A stretch of DNA of 64,000 nucleotides from Kribbella antiqua (GTDB taxonomy: Bacteria; Actinomycetota; Actinomycetes; Propionibacteriales; Kribbellaceae), in the NCBI RefSeq assembly GCF_004345665.1, contig NZ_SLWR01000012.1:124001-188000 (forward strand). The letters are read 5' to 3'. Every line of letters starts with the position of its first letter. Positions within the stretch are counted from its first letter, which is position 1. The position numbers and the translations under genes are program-made. Of this stretch, positions 23,637-32,932 are shown in pieces. Under the pieces are notes generated by a model, which saw nothing but the letters and a program-made list of their open reading frames with translations, was not told the DNA's origin and did not search any database.

Positions 23637-24548
23637 TCAGGCTGTTCGCGGGCGTGGGTGGCGTGTGCCGGCGGTGAGTCCTGAGGTGATGGTGCGTTCG
23701 GCTTCGGTGCGGGGTAGCCCGATGCGGCCGGCGGCAGACAGCAGTTCGTCACGGGCGATCGTTTCGTCCAGAAGTTGCGCGCCGACGAGTTGGCCGAGTG
23801 CGAAGGCGGCGCGGTTCAGGGTGTCGTTGCGCTGTCCTGGTGCGGCTGCGAGGACGTTCTCGAGTTCGCCGGTGAGTGCGGCGAGCGCGTACGAGCTGGC
23901 GTTTCTTAGGCTGGCTGCGGTCCGTGGTGTAGCGGTGGCGGGGCTGGTCGTGTCGAGGGCGTTGGTGATCCAGTCGGGCAGTCGCTGGGGTGGCGTGGTC
24001 TTGCTGGCCTGGTAGCGGCCGTGGTCGGTGATCGAGCCGGCGCCGACGATGTAGCCGCCGTGGCCGCGGGTGTCGATCTTCCATCCGATGCGGCCGGCGC
24101 TGTTGCCGAGTTGGTGGCCGGCGGGTTGGCGGTAGTAGAGGTGTTGCCCACCGGAGGGTGTGACGACGGTGTAGGCGGCAGGGATGCTGGAGTCGTGATC
24201 GGCGGCGGCCAAGGCGAGTACGTCGGCGCCGTTAGTTGCTCCTCGGCTGCGCCACGGTTCAGGTGCCAGGTCTGCGGTGGTCTTGGGTTGGTCGAGGTCC
24301 ACGACGAGCAGACCGGAGGGTCCGGCGGCGACGCCGATGTTGTACGGCGCATGCCGCCAGGTCCGGGCGATCGCGAGGTGGTCGGTGGTTGCTTCGTGTT
24401 CCCAGTCCTTCTCCACGGCGGGTACCTTGCGGCCGGGGGCGAGCGGGAAGACTGCCATGCCGTGATCGGCGTGCCAGTGCGCGGCACGGCAGAGCATCCG
24501 GTGGTCCGCGTCCAAGGCTCGCCCGCCGCGCCGCGTGGTGGTGGTCAC
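23637..24548 (-). CDS. Bifunctional DNA primase/polymerase (AEP prim-pol domain)
   Basis: 303 aa from GTG 24548, overlapping the preceding stop as GTGA. Prim-pol signature: AAHWHADHGMAVFPLAPGRK, a WEHEATTD segment, then NIGVAAGPSGLLVVDLDQPK with the catalytic D-x-D, VVTPSGGQHLYYRQPAG and GWKIDTRGHGGYIVGAGS. The C-terminal third is helical (NDTLNRAAFALGQLVGAQLL), as in PriCT-like tails. It would start replication of the excised element. Last gene of the long minus-strand block. No separate helicase loader is seen; the family in integrative elements works with a RepSA-like or helicase partner (family knowledge). Confidence 0.9.
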   Translation of the reverse strand: MTTTTRRGGRALDADHRMLCRAAHWHADHGMAVFPLAPGRKVPAVEKDWEHEATTDHLAIARTWRHAPYNIGVAAGPSGLLVVDLDQPKTTADLAPEPWRSRGATNGADVLALAAADHDSSIPAAYTVVTPSGGQHLYYRQPAGHQLGNSAGRIGWKIDTRGHGGYIVGAGSITDHGRYQASKTTPPQRLPDWITNALDTTSPATATPRTAASLRNASSYALAALTGELENVLAAAPGQRNDTLNRAAFALGQLVGAQLLDETIARDELLSAAGRIGLPRTEAERTITSGLTAGTRHPRPRTA

Positions 24549-24769
24549 GGCTCGATTCCTCTCCGGTCGGGGTGGACTCGTTCGCTACGGATTCGCCGCG
24601 AGTCCCGACCCGCGGCGGGCTCGCGGAGTTCGAGGTAGACACGGACGCCGAACGATCCACGGTTCGGGTAGGCGCGGTCTGCGCCGGCCACCTCGAACTC
24701 GTGTCGTAGATGCTCGACCAGGCGCGCGATGTCGTCGGCCTCGCCGGACAGCCTGACCTTGATCGTCAT
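24545..24769 (-). CDS. Small protein, coupled to prim-pol
   Basis: 74 aa from ATG 24769; an upstream in-frame start is rejected because ATGA overlap with the previous stop marks 24769. Sequence MTIKVRLSGEADDIARLVEH and FEVAGADRAYPNRG, then VRVYLELREP, suggests a small alpha/beta fold. Its stop overlaps the prim-pol GTG. Typical of the tightly packed small genes next to replication proteins of actinomycete elements. Function unknown. Confidence 0.7.
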   Translation of the reverse strand: MTIKVRLSGEADDIARLVEHLRHEFEVAGADRAYPNRGSFGVRVYLELREPAAGRDSRRIRSERVHPDRRGIEP

Positions 24770-25062
24770 GCCGTCACCTCCTGGTCCTGGTTCGCACCGG
24801 GCCACGCCTCGGGGCTTGTGTCACCGTTGAACACCACGCGCAGCGGGCCGCGCGCGCACAGCCCGTCGAAGTCTGTGCGGCCGGGAATGTCGTCGTCGGG
24901 GCAGGGCACGGTGACCGCGTAGTCGTCGCCGTCCTCGGTCTCGAACACGATCCACGGGGTGCCGTCGCGGTCGATCACCACCGGGGCCATTGCGTGGGAC
25001 ACCAGCTCGATCAGCTGGTCATACGTCGTGAGGAGGGTGCCGTTCGGGATGCGCTGGGACAT
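24766..25062 (-). CDS. Small acidic protein of unknown function
   Basis: 98 aa from ATG 25062. Beta-rich acidic sequence (VVIDRDGTPWIVFETEDGDD, VTVPCPDDDIPGRTDFDGLC). Coupled downstream by ATGA to the 74-aa gene and separated from the upstream gene by two bases, so it is part of the prim-pol operon. No family recognised; possible DNA-mimic-like acidity is only an impression. Confidence 0.65.
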   Translation of the reverse strand: MSQRIPNGTLLTTYDQLIELVSHAMAPVVIDRDGTPWIVFETEDGDDYAVTVPCPDDDIPGRTDFDGLCARGPLRVVFNGDTSPEAWPGANQDQEVTA

Positions 25063-25064
25063 GG

Positions 25065-25892
25065 TCAGTCCTTTCTGGTGTTCGTTGGTACGCCGTAGTG
25101 GGCGAGGGTGGGGATGCGCAGGTGTGGCCAGTGCCCGGCAGCCAAGACGGTGTCGGCGTGGCGTTGGCCGGCCGTCCAGTCGGGGGCGGTGTCGGTTCCG
25201 GGGAGAGGCGTGGTTTCGCGGGCGTGTTGATAGAGGAGGCTGGCCAGGTCGCTGCCCCATCCGTCGGTCAGGTCGTCGTTGCTGGCGTTGTCGGCGGTGA
25301 ACCGGACCGTGATGGTCAGGTTTTCGGGGTAGCGGTGGGGGTCTTCCGTGCGCAGTTGCTCGAACCGTGTGTGGATGGTGGCGGTGAACCGTTGCTGGTA
25401 CTCGGCGCGGTCGCGTTTCTCCAGCTCGACAAGCAGTTCCTCGATGTCCTCGATCTGCTCCAGCTGGTCCAGGCTCAGCCGGTCGCGCGATGGGGTCCAG
25501 CGGTCACCGAACAGGACTTGCCCGATGTGGCTGGTGCTGGCCTCGTAGGTCTCGAACATGCCGAGGTCGTCGAACTCGTAGACGCCGTTGACGACGATCT
25601 CGACCGGTTCGGTGCGATAGGTCAGCAGGTACTCGTCGTTGTAGCCGACGATGCTGTGCAGCAGACCTTCGACCCCGGCGGCCTCCCATGATCCCGGCCG
25701 GCCTGCGGTCACCGCCTCACTGCTGCCGAGGTTCGCGGCGACGGTGGCGAGCAGGTGTGTGATGAACTCGGCGCCGTCGCCGCCTCGCTGGTCGGCGTTG
25801 ATCTGTCGGATTGCTCGGGTCACCGCGTTCGCTGCCACGTGGAAGTCGTCCGGTTCAGCGGTGTTTGCGGTCTCGTTGGTTGGGGTGATCAT
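25065..25892 (-). CDS. Operon protein of unknown function (275 aa)
   Basis: Mixed alpha/beta protein: the N-terminal half has helices (HVAANAVTRAIRQINADQRG, EFITHLLATVAANLG), then strands (EYLLTYRTEPVEIVVNGVYE) and a long acidic helix (RLSLDQLEQIEDIEELLVEL). The second half repeats an ITVRFTADNASNDDLTDGWG-type segment. No domain recognised. It lies between the methyltransferase and the small genes ahead of prim-pol, on the same strand with short gaps, so probably co-transcribed. ATG 25892. Confidence 0.7.
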   Translation of the reverse strand: MITPTNETANTAEPDDFHVAANAVTRAIRQINADQRGGDGAEFITHLLATVAANLGSSEAVTAGRPGSWEAAGVEGLLHSIVGYNDEYLLTYRTEPVEIVVNGVYEFDDLGMFETYEASTSHIGQVLFGDRWTPSRDRLSLDQLEQIEDIEELLVELEKRDRAEYQQRFTATIHTRFEQLRTEDPHRYPENLTITVRFTADNASNDDLTDGWGSDLASLLYQHARETTPLPGTDTAPDWTAGQRHADTVLAAGHWPHLRIPTLAHYGVPTNTRKD

Positions 25893-25955
25893 GAAGCTCT
25901 CCCTGGGGTTCTTGGTGTGACCGGGGGCGGGCGGTGTCGCCCGCCCCCGGGTTGT

Positions 25956-27499
25956 TCAGGCGGCGTGCAGGTCGGTGAGGTCGTGGCCGAGGGATTCGGC
26001 GACGGCGGCGATGAGGTCGCGTGCGGCGGGTGGGGTGACGGCGTTGCCGAGCTGGCGGACCTTCTCGCGCTTGTTGCCCAGCACCACGTAGCCGTTGGTG
26101 AACGCCATTCCGGCGGCGACCTCGTGCGGCTCCAGCATCCGGAATGTGCAGTCCTCGACCGCGATGGTTCGCGGCTCTAGCAGCGACTGGTGGCCGGCGG
26201 TGGTGAGGGTGCGTAGCGTCTCGGTGACCGGCGTGCACATCTCCGCGCCGTCGTAGCGGGAGCCGTTGTTCCGCATCACCAGCGCGTACCGGTCGCGGGT
26301 GGTGAGCGTGCCGTGCGGCTCGATGGTTTGACGGCTGGTGGCGTTGCCGTAGTAGGGCATCAGCAGACCGTGGTGGTTGCCTGCGGCAGCGAACGTGTCG
26401 AACGGGTCGGTCGCCTTCTTCGTGGTGTTGTTGTTCCGTAGCGGCACCACCAGCGCCTCGGACTCGCGCGTGGTCCTGGTCCGCATCACCTCCGCCAGCG
26501 TCGTCGCGGTCTCGTTCCAGGTGCCGCCCGCCGGGACCAGCAGCCCGGTCTCGTTGCGGGTCGTCATCGTGCGCATCGCCTCCGAGAGCGGAGTGGCGGT
26601 CTTGCCGTCGCGGCCCTCGACCGGCACCAGCAGTTCCGGCTTCACGTAGCGGGCCAGCCCGGCGCGGATGCGCTGCATCGTCTTGTCGGCCAGCGGCTTG
26701 GCCCGGTCCCCGATCCGCTCGCCGGTCAGGCTCCAGTCGATCGCGGCCGCTGCGGACAGCCAGCCCGGCTCGACCACCTGGTTGCGGCAGGCAACGTTCG
26801 GGCAGCGCCACACGTACTGGGCGCGGTAGCGGCCCCAGGTCCGTTCCGGCTTCTTCCACGCCTGCATCGCCCGCACCAGCTGCCCGCAGCGATCGCACCA
26901 CGCGCTCGGCCGGGTCCACCGGTTCAGGTCCGGGCAACTCGACGCGCGCAGGTGCGCACGACGTACAGCCGGTCCCTGGACTGCGGCGCGGGGAGGCCAC
27001 CGGCCTGGGCGTGCATCGAGTTCAGGTACACCACGTGCACGCAGTAGCCGAGCGCGTCCAGCCCCGAGCGCCACGCGGGCCACAGCACCCACAGCGCTGC
27101 GTCTACGACGTTCTCCACCACGATCGCGTCGTAGCGGTGGTGCTCGGCGAACCGCACCACGTCCCACATCGTTGCCCGCGACCGCTCGGCCGCCTCGTCC
27201 GGCAGGGTGTCTCCGAACAGGTCCGGCATCGCGTCAACGTTGCGCTTCTTGCCCTTGGCCTGGGAGTGGTTCGTGCACTCAGGCGACGCCCACAACACGT
27301 TCGTGCGTGGGTAGCGGCGTGGCTCGACCTGGGACAGGTCGGCACAGTCGTGGTCGGTGGTCGGGTGGTTGCTGTTGTGCGTGTCAACGGCCAGCTTCCA
27401 GTGGTTCGCGGCCAGCTTCACCGTCACACCCGGTACCTGCACAGCGCCGGTGCTCGATCCCCCGGCACCGCAAAACAGGTCAGTCATCGTCAGCGTCAT
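25956..27499 (-). pseudogene. C5-cytosine DNA methyltransferase, split by a frameshift
   Basis: Two adjacent minus frames make one Dcm-type enzyme. The first (27499 to 26924) holds motif I DLFCGAGGSSTGA, IV WASPECTNHSQ with the catalytic Cys, VI IVVENVVDAAL and VIII PQSRDRLYVV. It then runs into a stop after a non-family tail. The family sequence resumes in the other frame (CDRCGQLVRAMQAWKKPERT, target-recognition region, and motif X VRQLGNAVTPPAARDLI ending at 25956). A single-base change near 26945-26967 accounts for the break. It is either a true inactivation or a sequencing error; all catalytic motifs are otherwise present. Confidence 0.85.
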
Positions 27500-27794
27500 C
27501 GGTCCTCAACCCCTTCTCGTGGTTGGTGCGGGGAGGCGCCGCGGGTGCGTGCTCCTTCACCACGGCCCTCCCCGAGTCGGTGGGTCAGCGTCGGAGCTTC
27601 CGCGCGCTGGACGGGCATCCGGGACGGCCGCATCCGACCTGACGGCGGGGGCTACACCACGCTGGGCAGTTGGTCTGTTGGGTGCTGGTGGTTGTGTTCG
27701 GCATCGTGATCCCCTGTCGCTGGTGGGCTTTGTGTGACGGCAGCCCCTTTGGGCCTGCCGGCAACTGCCGTCTGCCGGGCCGCTAGAGGCTCCG

Positions 27795-27880
27795 AAGTCA
27801 AGGGGTTCTCGGCTGGTGGACAAGGAAATAAGCGGAGCTTGCGGAGCGCCGCCGTCCTCCAGGCGAGAACCCCTTGACTT
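27795..27880. repeat. 17-bp perfect inverted repeat in a 500-bp gene-free region
   Basis: AAGTCAAGGGGTTCTCG (27795-27811) is exactly complementary to 27864-27880. The 52-bp centre holds its own short repeats (AGCGGAGCTTGCGGAGCG). The region 27500-27997 between the methyltransferase start and relaxase stop has no convincing gene. It may carry the promoter of the 27.5 kb unit, an attenuator, or part of a transfer/replication origin. Confidence 0.55.
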
Positions 27881-27953
27881 TGGAGGGGGCGGTCTGGCAC
27901 CTGCCCACCAACCCCAGCCACAGAAGGGCTTTGTCCCGGCCGGAGGCCGGGGT

Positions 27954-27982
27954 GCTCTCCCGCCCGCCAGGGGCGGGAGAGC
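27954..27982 (-). terminator. Hairpin terminator of the relaxase unit
   Basis: Arms GCTCTCCCGCCC (27954-27965) and GGGCGGGAGAGC (27971-27982) pair perfectly with a 5-nt loop. Placed 16 bp after the relaxase stop (minus strand). Confidence 0.75.
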
Positions 27983-27997
27983 CTGGACTGCGCGTGG

Positions 27998-30900
27998 TTA
28001 CTCGTCGTCGTAGCGCCCGAGTTCCATCACCGGTCCGGGATAGTCCGCGGCGTGATCGGCTGCGGTGGCCGTTGCGGTGTTGGCCTGCTCGGCGTTGGTG
28101 TCGTCGGCGTGCCACCGGGCGAGTTCTTCGGCCCGGGCTTCGGCTTCGGCGTCGGCGTGGTGTTCTTCCGCTGCGCGGCGGTGCTGAATCTCGATCAGTG
28201 CCCTCTGCGCGCGGCGTACGGCTTCGGCGGTCTCGTCCGCGGACGGCACCCGCGGAGTGTCGGACTCCGCGATGGGTACCTCGCCAGCAGCGACCTCGCG
28301 GATGTCGGCCGGCGCCTGGCTCTCCAGCCCGGCCGGATCCTCGGCCGCCTCATCCTCGGCAGCCTCGGCCACTTCTGCTGACGCCTGCGCGGGGCGCGTG
28401 TTGTCGTCGGCAACGATCTCCGCGTCCGGGATGTCGCTGGCCGCAGCGTCCGGTTCCGCCTCCTTGCTGGCTGGCTGGTCGTTGACCGGTGCGGCCTCAA
28501 CGAACTCGTCGGCAGGTACCGCGAGCGCTATGTCGGTGTCTCGCTGTTCGGCGACGTCGGCCAGTTCGTGCTCGTCGGTGACTTCGCGGTGTTCGTCCGC
28601 GTCAGCGTCGTCGGCGTCGATGCTGTCGAGCAGTTCCTCAGGGGTCGGTCCGTCGTCGCTGTTGTCGATGCCGCGGGCATCGAGTTCCAGTTTCGCGCGG
28701 TCGGCGACGGCGCGGGTTTCGGCGGTGTGGGCGAGCCAGACGGCGCGGGCGTCGTCGGCGATTTGCAGCTCAGCAGCGCGCGCGTCCAGCGCCGTGGCCA
28801 GGGCCTTGGCCTGCTCGGCTTCCGTGCGCAGCCGCTCACGTGTCGCCGCGTCGTCGCTGGCGTCTGCCTCCGCGAGGCGCAGTGCGGCGGTACGACGTTC
28901 GCGTTCGGCGGCCTGGCGCGTGCCGGCGAGTTCCTCCGCTACGTACGGAGGTGCCCATGCCTTTTCACGCTCGTACGCGCGGACCCGGACCCGTAGCTGA
29001 CCGTTGGACAGTTCGGCCTCTGCACGGTCGGCCTCGGGGCGGCCGAGTGCGCGCCATGCGGCGCGCCACGACGCGTACTGCTCGACCTGGCCGGGTTTCG
29101 GTGCCGGGCCAAGCGCGTCGTCGCTGGCGTCGTGGTTCATGACCTCGCGGTGCGCGGCGACGACGCCGGTGCGCCGAATCCACTTGTCCCGTTCCGGACC
29201 GTGGTCGGTCGGCGGCCAGTCGAAGGCCTCGATTGCCCACTGTGGCAGCTCTGCGGCGACTTGGTCGCCGAGTTCTTCGGTGCGGGTGTCTGCGGCGGCG
29301 GCGAGGTTGGCCAGGTACGCCGACCACTTGGGGTCGTCGACCTGCGGGAGCCGGTCGGTGTAAGTGTCGCCGATCGGGTCGTACTTCCCGCTTTGCTTGA
29401 TGCGCTCCTGGATGACGTTGCTGATCTGGCGCGCGTCGTGCAGCGACCGGCGCTGGATCGCCTCCGTCAGCACCTGGCCTGGGTCGTGTCCGGCCAGCTC
29501 GACCCGTCGCAGCAGGTTGTCGAGGGTTCCGGCGCCATCCTCGACAGCCAGTGCGCTGCGCTGATCCGCAGTCAGTGCGCCGGCGTGGGTGAGTTCGTCC
29601 AGCCAGGTAGCGGTGCGGCCGGCGGTGGCGAGCGCGATCCCGTCGGCCAGTAGTTCGGCGGGGGTGCGCAGCCGGTCGGCTTCGGCGGCGGACTCGGCCG
29701 CCGCCTGCAACGCCGACAGCTGCGGGTCGTCCAGCTCGAACGCGCCGCGCAGCACCGACAGCGGCGTCCGCTTCGCGGCGGCGGCCGTCTGGCCGTACTC
29801 GGCTTCCTTCGACAGCGACTGGGTGACGACGTGCGCGGTGTTCGCGGCCCGGCCCCGGGTCATCGCCACATACAGCGCGTACACCGACGTGTTCTGGGTG
29901 GCGACCAGATGGCTGGAGTCCACCGTCAACCCCTGGGAGGAGTGGACGGTGGCGGCGTAGCCGAGCGCGACCCAGTCCCGCACGTAGCTCGCCGGCAGCA
30001 CCATCGTTTCCCCTGGCGCGGGATGGCGGGTGCCGCGGATCAGCGGCGCGACCCGCAGCCCGCCGTCGGCCAGGACCTCGACCACCTTGAACTCGTCGCG
30101 GTTGAACGCGGCACGCGTGTTGCCGCGGTAGCCGTTGAGGTGCCAGGCGTTGAGCCGGGTCTGGATCAGGTCACCGGCGCCGACCCGGTTTCCGCTCGAG
30201 GCGAGCCAGGTGGTGCGTTCGTCGTCTACCTGCCCGTACTCGATCAGCCGGGCGCGCAGCTGCGCGGACAGCTCGGCGGCCTGGGCGTTGGTGTCCACGA
30301 TCAGCAGGGCGTGCAGGCCGTTGAGGTGGTCGGCAAGCCACGCGTCGGCCGCCGACCGCTGTGCGGCTTCGAGGTGGCCGCCGTCGAGGATGCGGCCCTG
30401 CTTGTGGTACTCGGCCAGCACGCCCTCGTCGCCCTGACGGAGCCGCAGCGACGCGGGGCCTTCCCACGCGGCTACGAAACGGCGGGTTTCGGTCAACTCA
30501 TGCGTGAGGGCGCCTGCGGTGACCAGTTCCATGCCACCGCCGGCGCCGACGGCGGCGAGCTGGCGGTGGTCACCGACCAGCAGCAACTTCGCGCCAGCGG
30601 CGTCGCACTGCGCCTGGATCTGGGACAGGTCGCTGGTGTTGGCCATGGCGGACTCGTCCACGACAACAAGGTCGCCGGCGCGCAGCGCCCACGCCTGGTC
30701 TTCGGGCGTCGTCGAGCCGTCGGTGAGTCTCTGCTGGGTCATCAGCCAGCGGGTGATGTTCTTCGCGGTCACGCCGTCGGCGGCGAGCACTTCGGTCGCG
30801 ACCTGGGACGCGGCCAGCCCGATCATCCGGCGCTGCTCGCCGTCCCAGAGGTCGGGGTCTTCCCACGCCTTCGCGAGGGCGCCGACGACGCGGGACTTGC

Positions 30901-32684
30901 CGGTACCGGCCGGGCCGATCAGCGTCTCGACCTTGGCTCCGGACGTGAGGATGCCTCGCACCGCGGCGGCCTGGTCGTCGCCAAGCTCGAGGCCATCGGC
31001 GGCCAGCCGCTTCACGAACGCCTGCACGTCGGTCGGGCTCATCACGGCGGCGCCGCGGGCGTAGCCCGCTTTGGCGAGCTGCCGCTCGGCCTTCACGTGA
31101 TCCGGGGTCACGTACCGGGCGGCGCCGGGAGCCGAGTACGCCGACGATCCGTCGCCGCGGCGCAGCTCGTTGGGAAGTGCCGAGAGCTCGACGGGGCTTT
31201 GGCCGGGACGGTCGGCATCGACCTGCTGCGCGAGCTTCAGGCCGCGCTCGGTGAGCCGGTCGAGGAGCCGCGCGATCTTCGCCGGTTTCATGTTGCCGAG
31301 GTTGTCGGGTAGCGCGTCGCTGATGGCGCGGGTCCAGGTCCGCGGACCGCCAGGTCGAGTGCTTGGCCTGCACCTCGGCCAGCGCCGTCTCGAGCACCTT
31401 GGCCTGGTTGATCCTCCCGGGCAGCCACTGGCGCTGCTGCAATGCGAGCACGTCGCGGGCGACCTTGCCGAGTCCCCCGCGGACCTCGGCGCGCAGCTGC
31501 CGATCCCATCGCTCCAGCCGCTGCTCGACGGTCTCACCGTCGTGGGACTTGGCTTTGCGGGTCGCCAGCGACGCCTGCTGCTGCATGTAGGCCAGTTCCA
31601 GGGTGTTCGGTTCGCGGCCCATCTTGGCCTCGAACGCGCGCACCAGCGCGGCGGTCTTCTTCGTGATCGCCTTGCGGCGGGAGCTGAACAGGTCCATCAC
31701 AGCCTGGTCGATCCCGACGATCTCCCGGGCTTTGCCGTCGGGGCGCACCTTGAACTGCACGCCGAGCGACTTGACCAGGTGCTGTTCCATCACCCGCTCA
31801 CCGACGGCGCCGGCGGCAGGCTTCCAGCGGTGCAGCGCCTTGGAGTCGATGGTGCGCCACTTGCCATCGGGTCCCTGCACGCGATTCAAAACGGCGTTGT
31901 GGATATGCAGCTGCGGGTCATGATCGCGTGAGTCGTGCTGGAAGAACGACGCAATCACCCACTCGTGTGCGTCGGCCCACCGGCCAGCGGCTCCACCGAA
32001 GTGACCGACGCGGGTGTAGCCGGCCTTGTCCTGCAGATAGTTCAGCGCTGCGGTGTTACCGGCCCAGATCGCGTCCTCGACCGCCTGGCGGTGCTGGCCC
32101 CACTGCACCGCTTCCCGCTCCGCTTGCCGCACCGCACTGCGGTAGCGGTGCGCCGCTTCACGGTCACCGGTGCGGTGCGCCTCGGCGAGTGCACCGCGGG
32201 CCGCCTCGGCGGCGGTGCGGGCCTGTACCTCCTGGGCCTCGAACGCGGTGTGGAGCACCGTCACCGACTTCTGCGGACTGAACGTGGCGTCGTGGAACGC
32301 GACGTTCTTGCGCACCGCTTTGCCAGCCAGTGCACGCAGTTCGGCGCGCCGCTCCGGGGATGCACCGGGCTCCTTGGCCAGTGCATCGGCGTACACCTGC
32401 TCCTCGCTCTTGTACGCCCGCCCGGTGTGACCGAGGGTCTCGGCCTCGTCCCACCGCGACGGGTCGCGGAACGCCTCGTCGCGCGGGTCGATGAACCGCT
32501 CGTACAGCGCGGTCATGTCCTGCGTGTCGACCTCGCCGGACAGCCCGAGAGCTTCTGCACCCTTGCCGAACCAGCGCCCGGGCGGCTCGCCGGCCGCCAC
32601 GGCGCCGGTGTAGTAGTTCTCCCGACCCGTGGCCACGGCGCCGGTGAGATAGTCGGCCCGGTGGCCGCTGTGCACGCTCAGCAC
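27998..32684 (-). pseudogene. traA: MobF relaxase-helicase (TraA/TrwC-like), split by a frameshift
   Basis: Start GTG 32684 with GGGGG upstream (peptide VLSVHSGHRADYLTG). The N-part has the relaxase tyrosines (GRENYYTGAVAAGEPPGRWF), FHDATFSPQKSVTVLH and the HUH metal motif DPQLHIHNAVLNRV. The C-part (to 27998) has a RecD-like helicase: Walker A TLIGPAGTGKSRV, Walker B VVVDESAMAN, LLLVGDHRQLAAVG and YAATVHSSQGLTVDSSHLV, then an acidic coiled-coil tail. The frames switch near 31331-31340: the family sequence goes from QAKHSTWRSADL in one frame to TRAISDALPDNLGN in another, consistent with one extra G. Intact, it would nick oriT and unwind DNA for conjugation. Confidence 0.88.
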
Positions 32685-32932
32685 GAGGCACCCCCAAACC
32701 GCGCCGCGACCGGCGCGACAGCGCCGATGGCCGCCGCAGGCGGCAGGCCGATACGACGACGCGAAGCGGGGTCGAGGCTCCATTTGATCGTGATGCCTGG
32801 GTGTGATCTGAGTTCTTTGGTCTTGCTGCTGCCTGCTGGCTGCTGCTGGATCGTCGGTTGGGTCATGCTCGCTGCTGCTGCGTCGCTGTCGTGGTTGCTG
32901 GCTGCTGATCGGGTCTTCTCGGTGTTGGTCAT
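32678..32932 (-). CDS. Small Q/A-rich protein between DUF2637 and relaxase
   Basis: 84 aa; the ATG at 32932 overlaps the DUF2637 stop by ATGA, and the frame ends just inside the relaxase start. Low-complexity first half (SDAAAASMTQPTIQQQPAGS) and a basic/Pro-rich second half. Coupling on both sides supports translation, but the sequence has no family and the underlying DNA (many CTGCTG units) could instead be part of an oriT. Confidence 0.4.
   Translation of the reverse strand: MTNTEKTRSAASNHDSDAAAASMTQPTIQQQPAGSSKTKELRSHPGITIKWSLDPASRRRIGLPPAAAIGAVAPVAARFGGASC

Noticed and set aside
28257..31931. Long plus-strand frames opposite the relaxase gene
   Set aside because: Low-complexity Ser/Ala-rich antisense shadows of the high-GC relaxase coding sequence.
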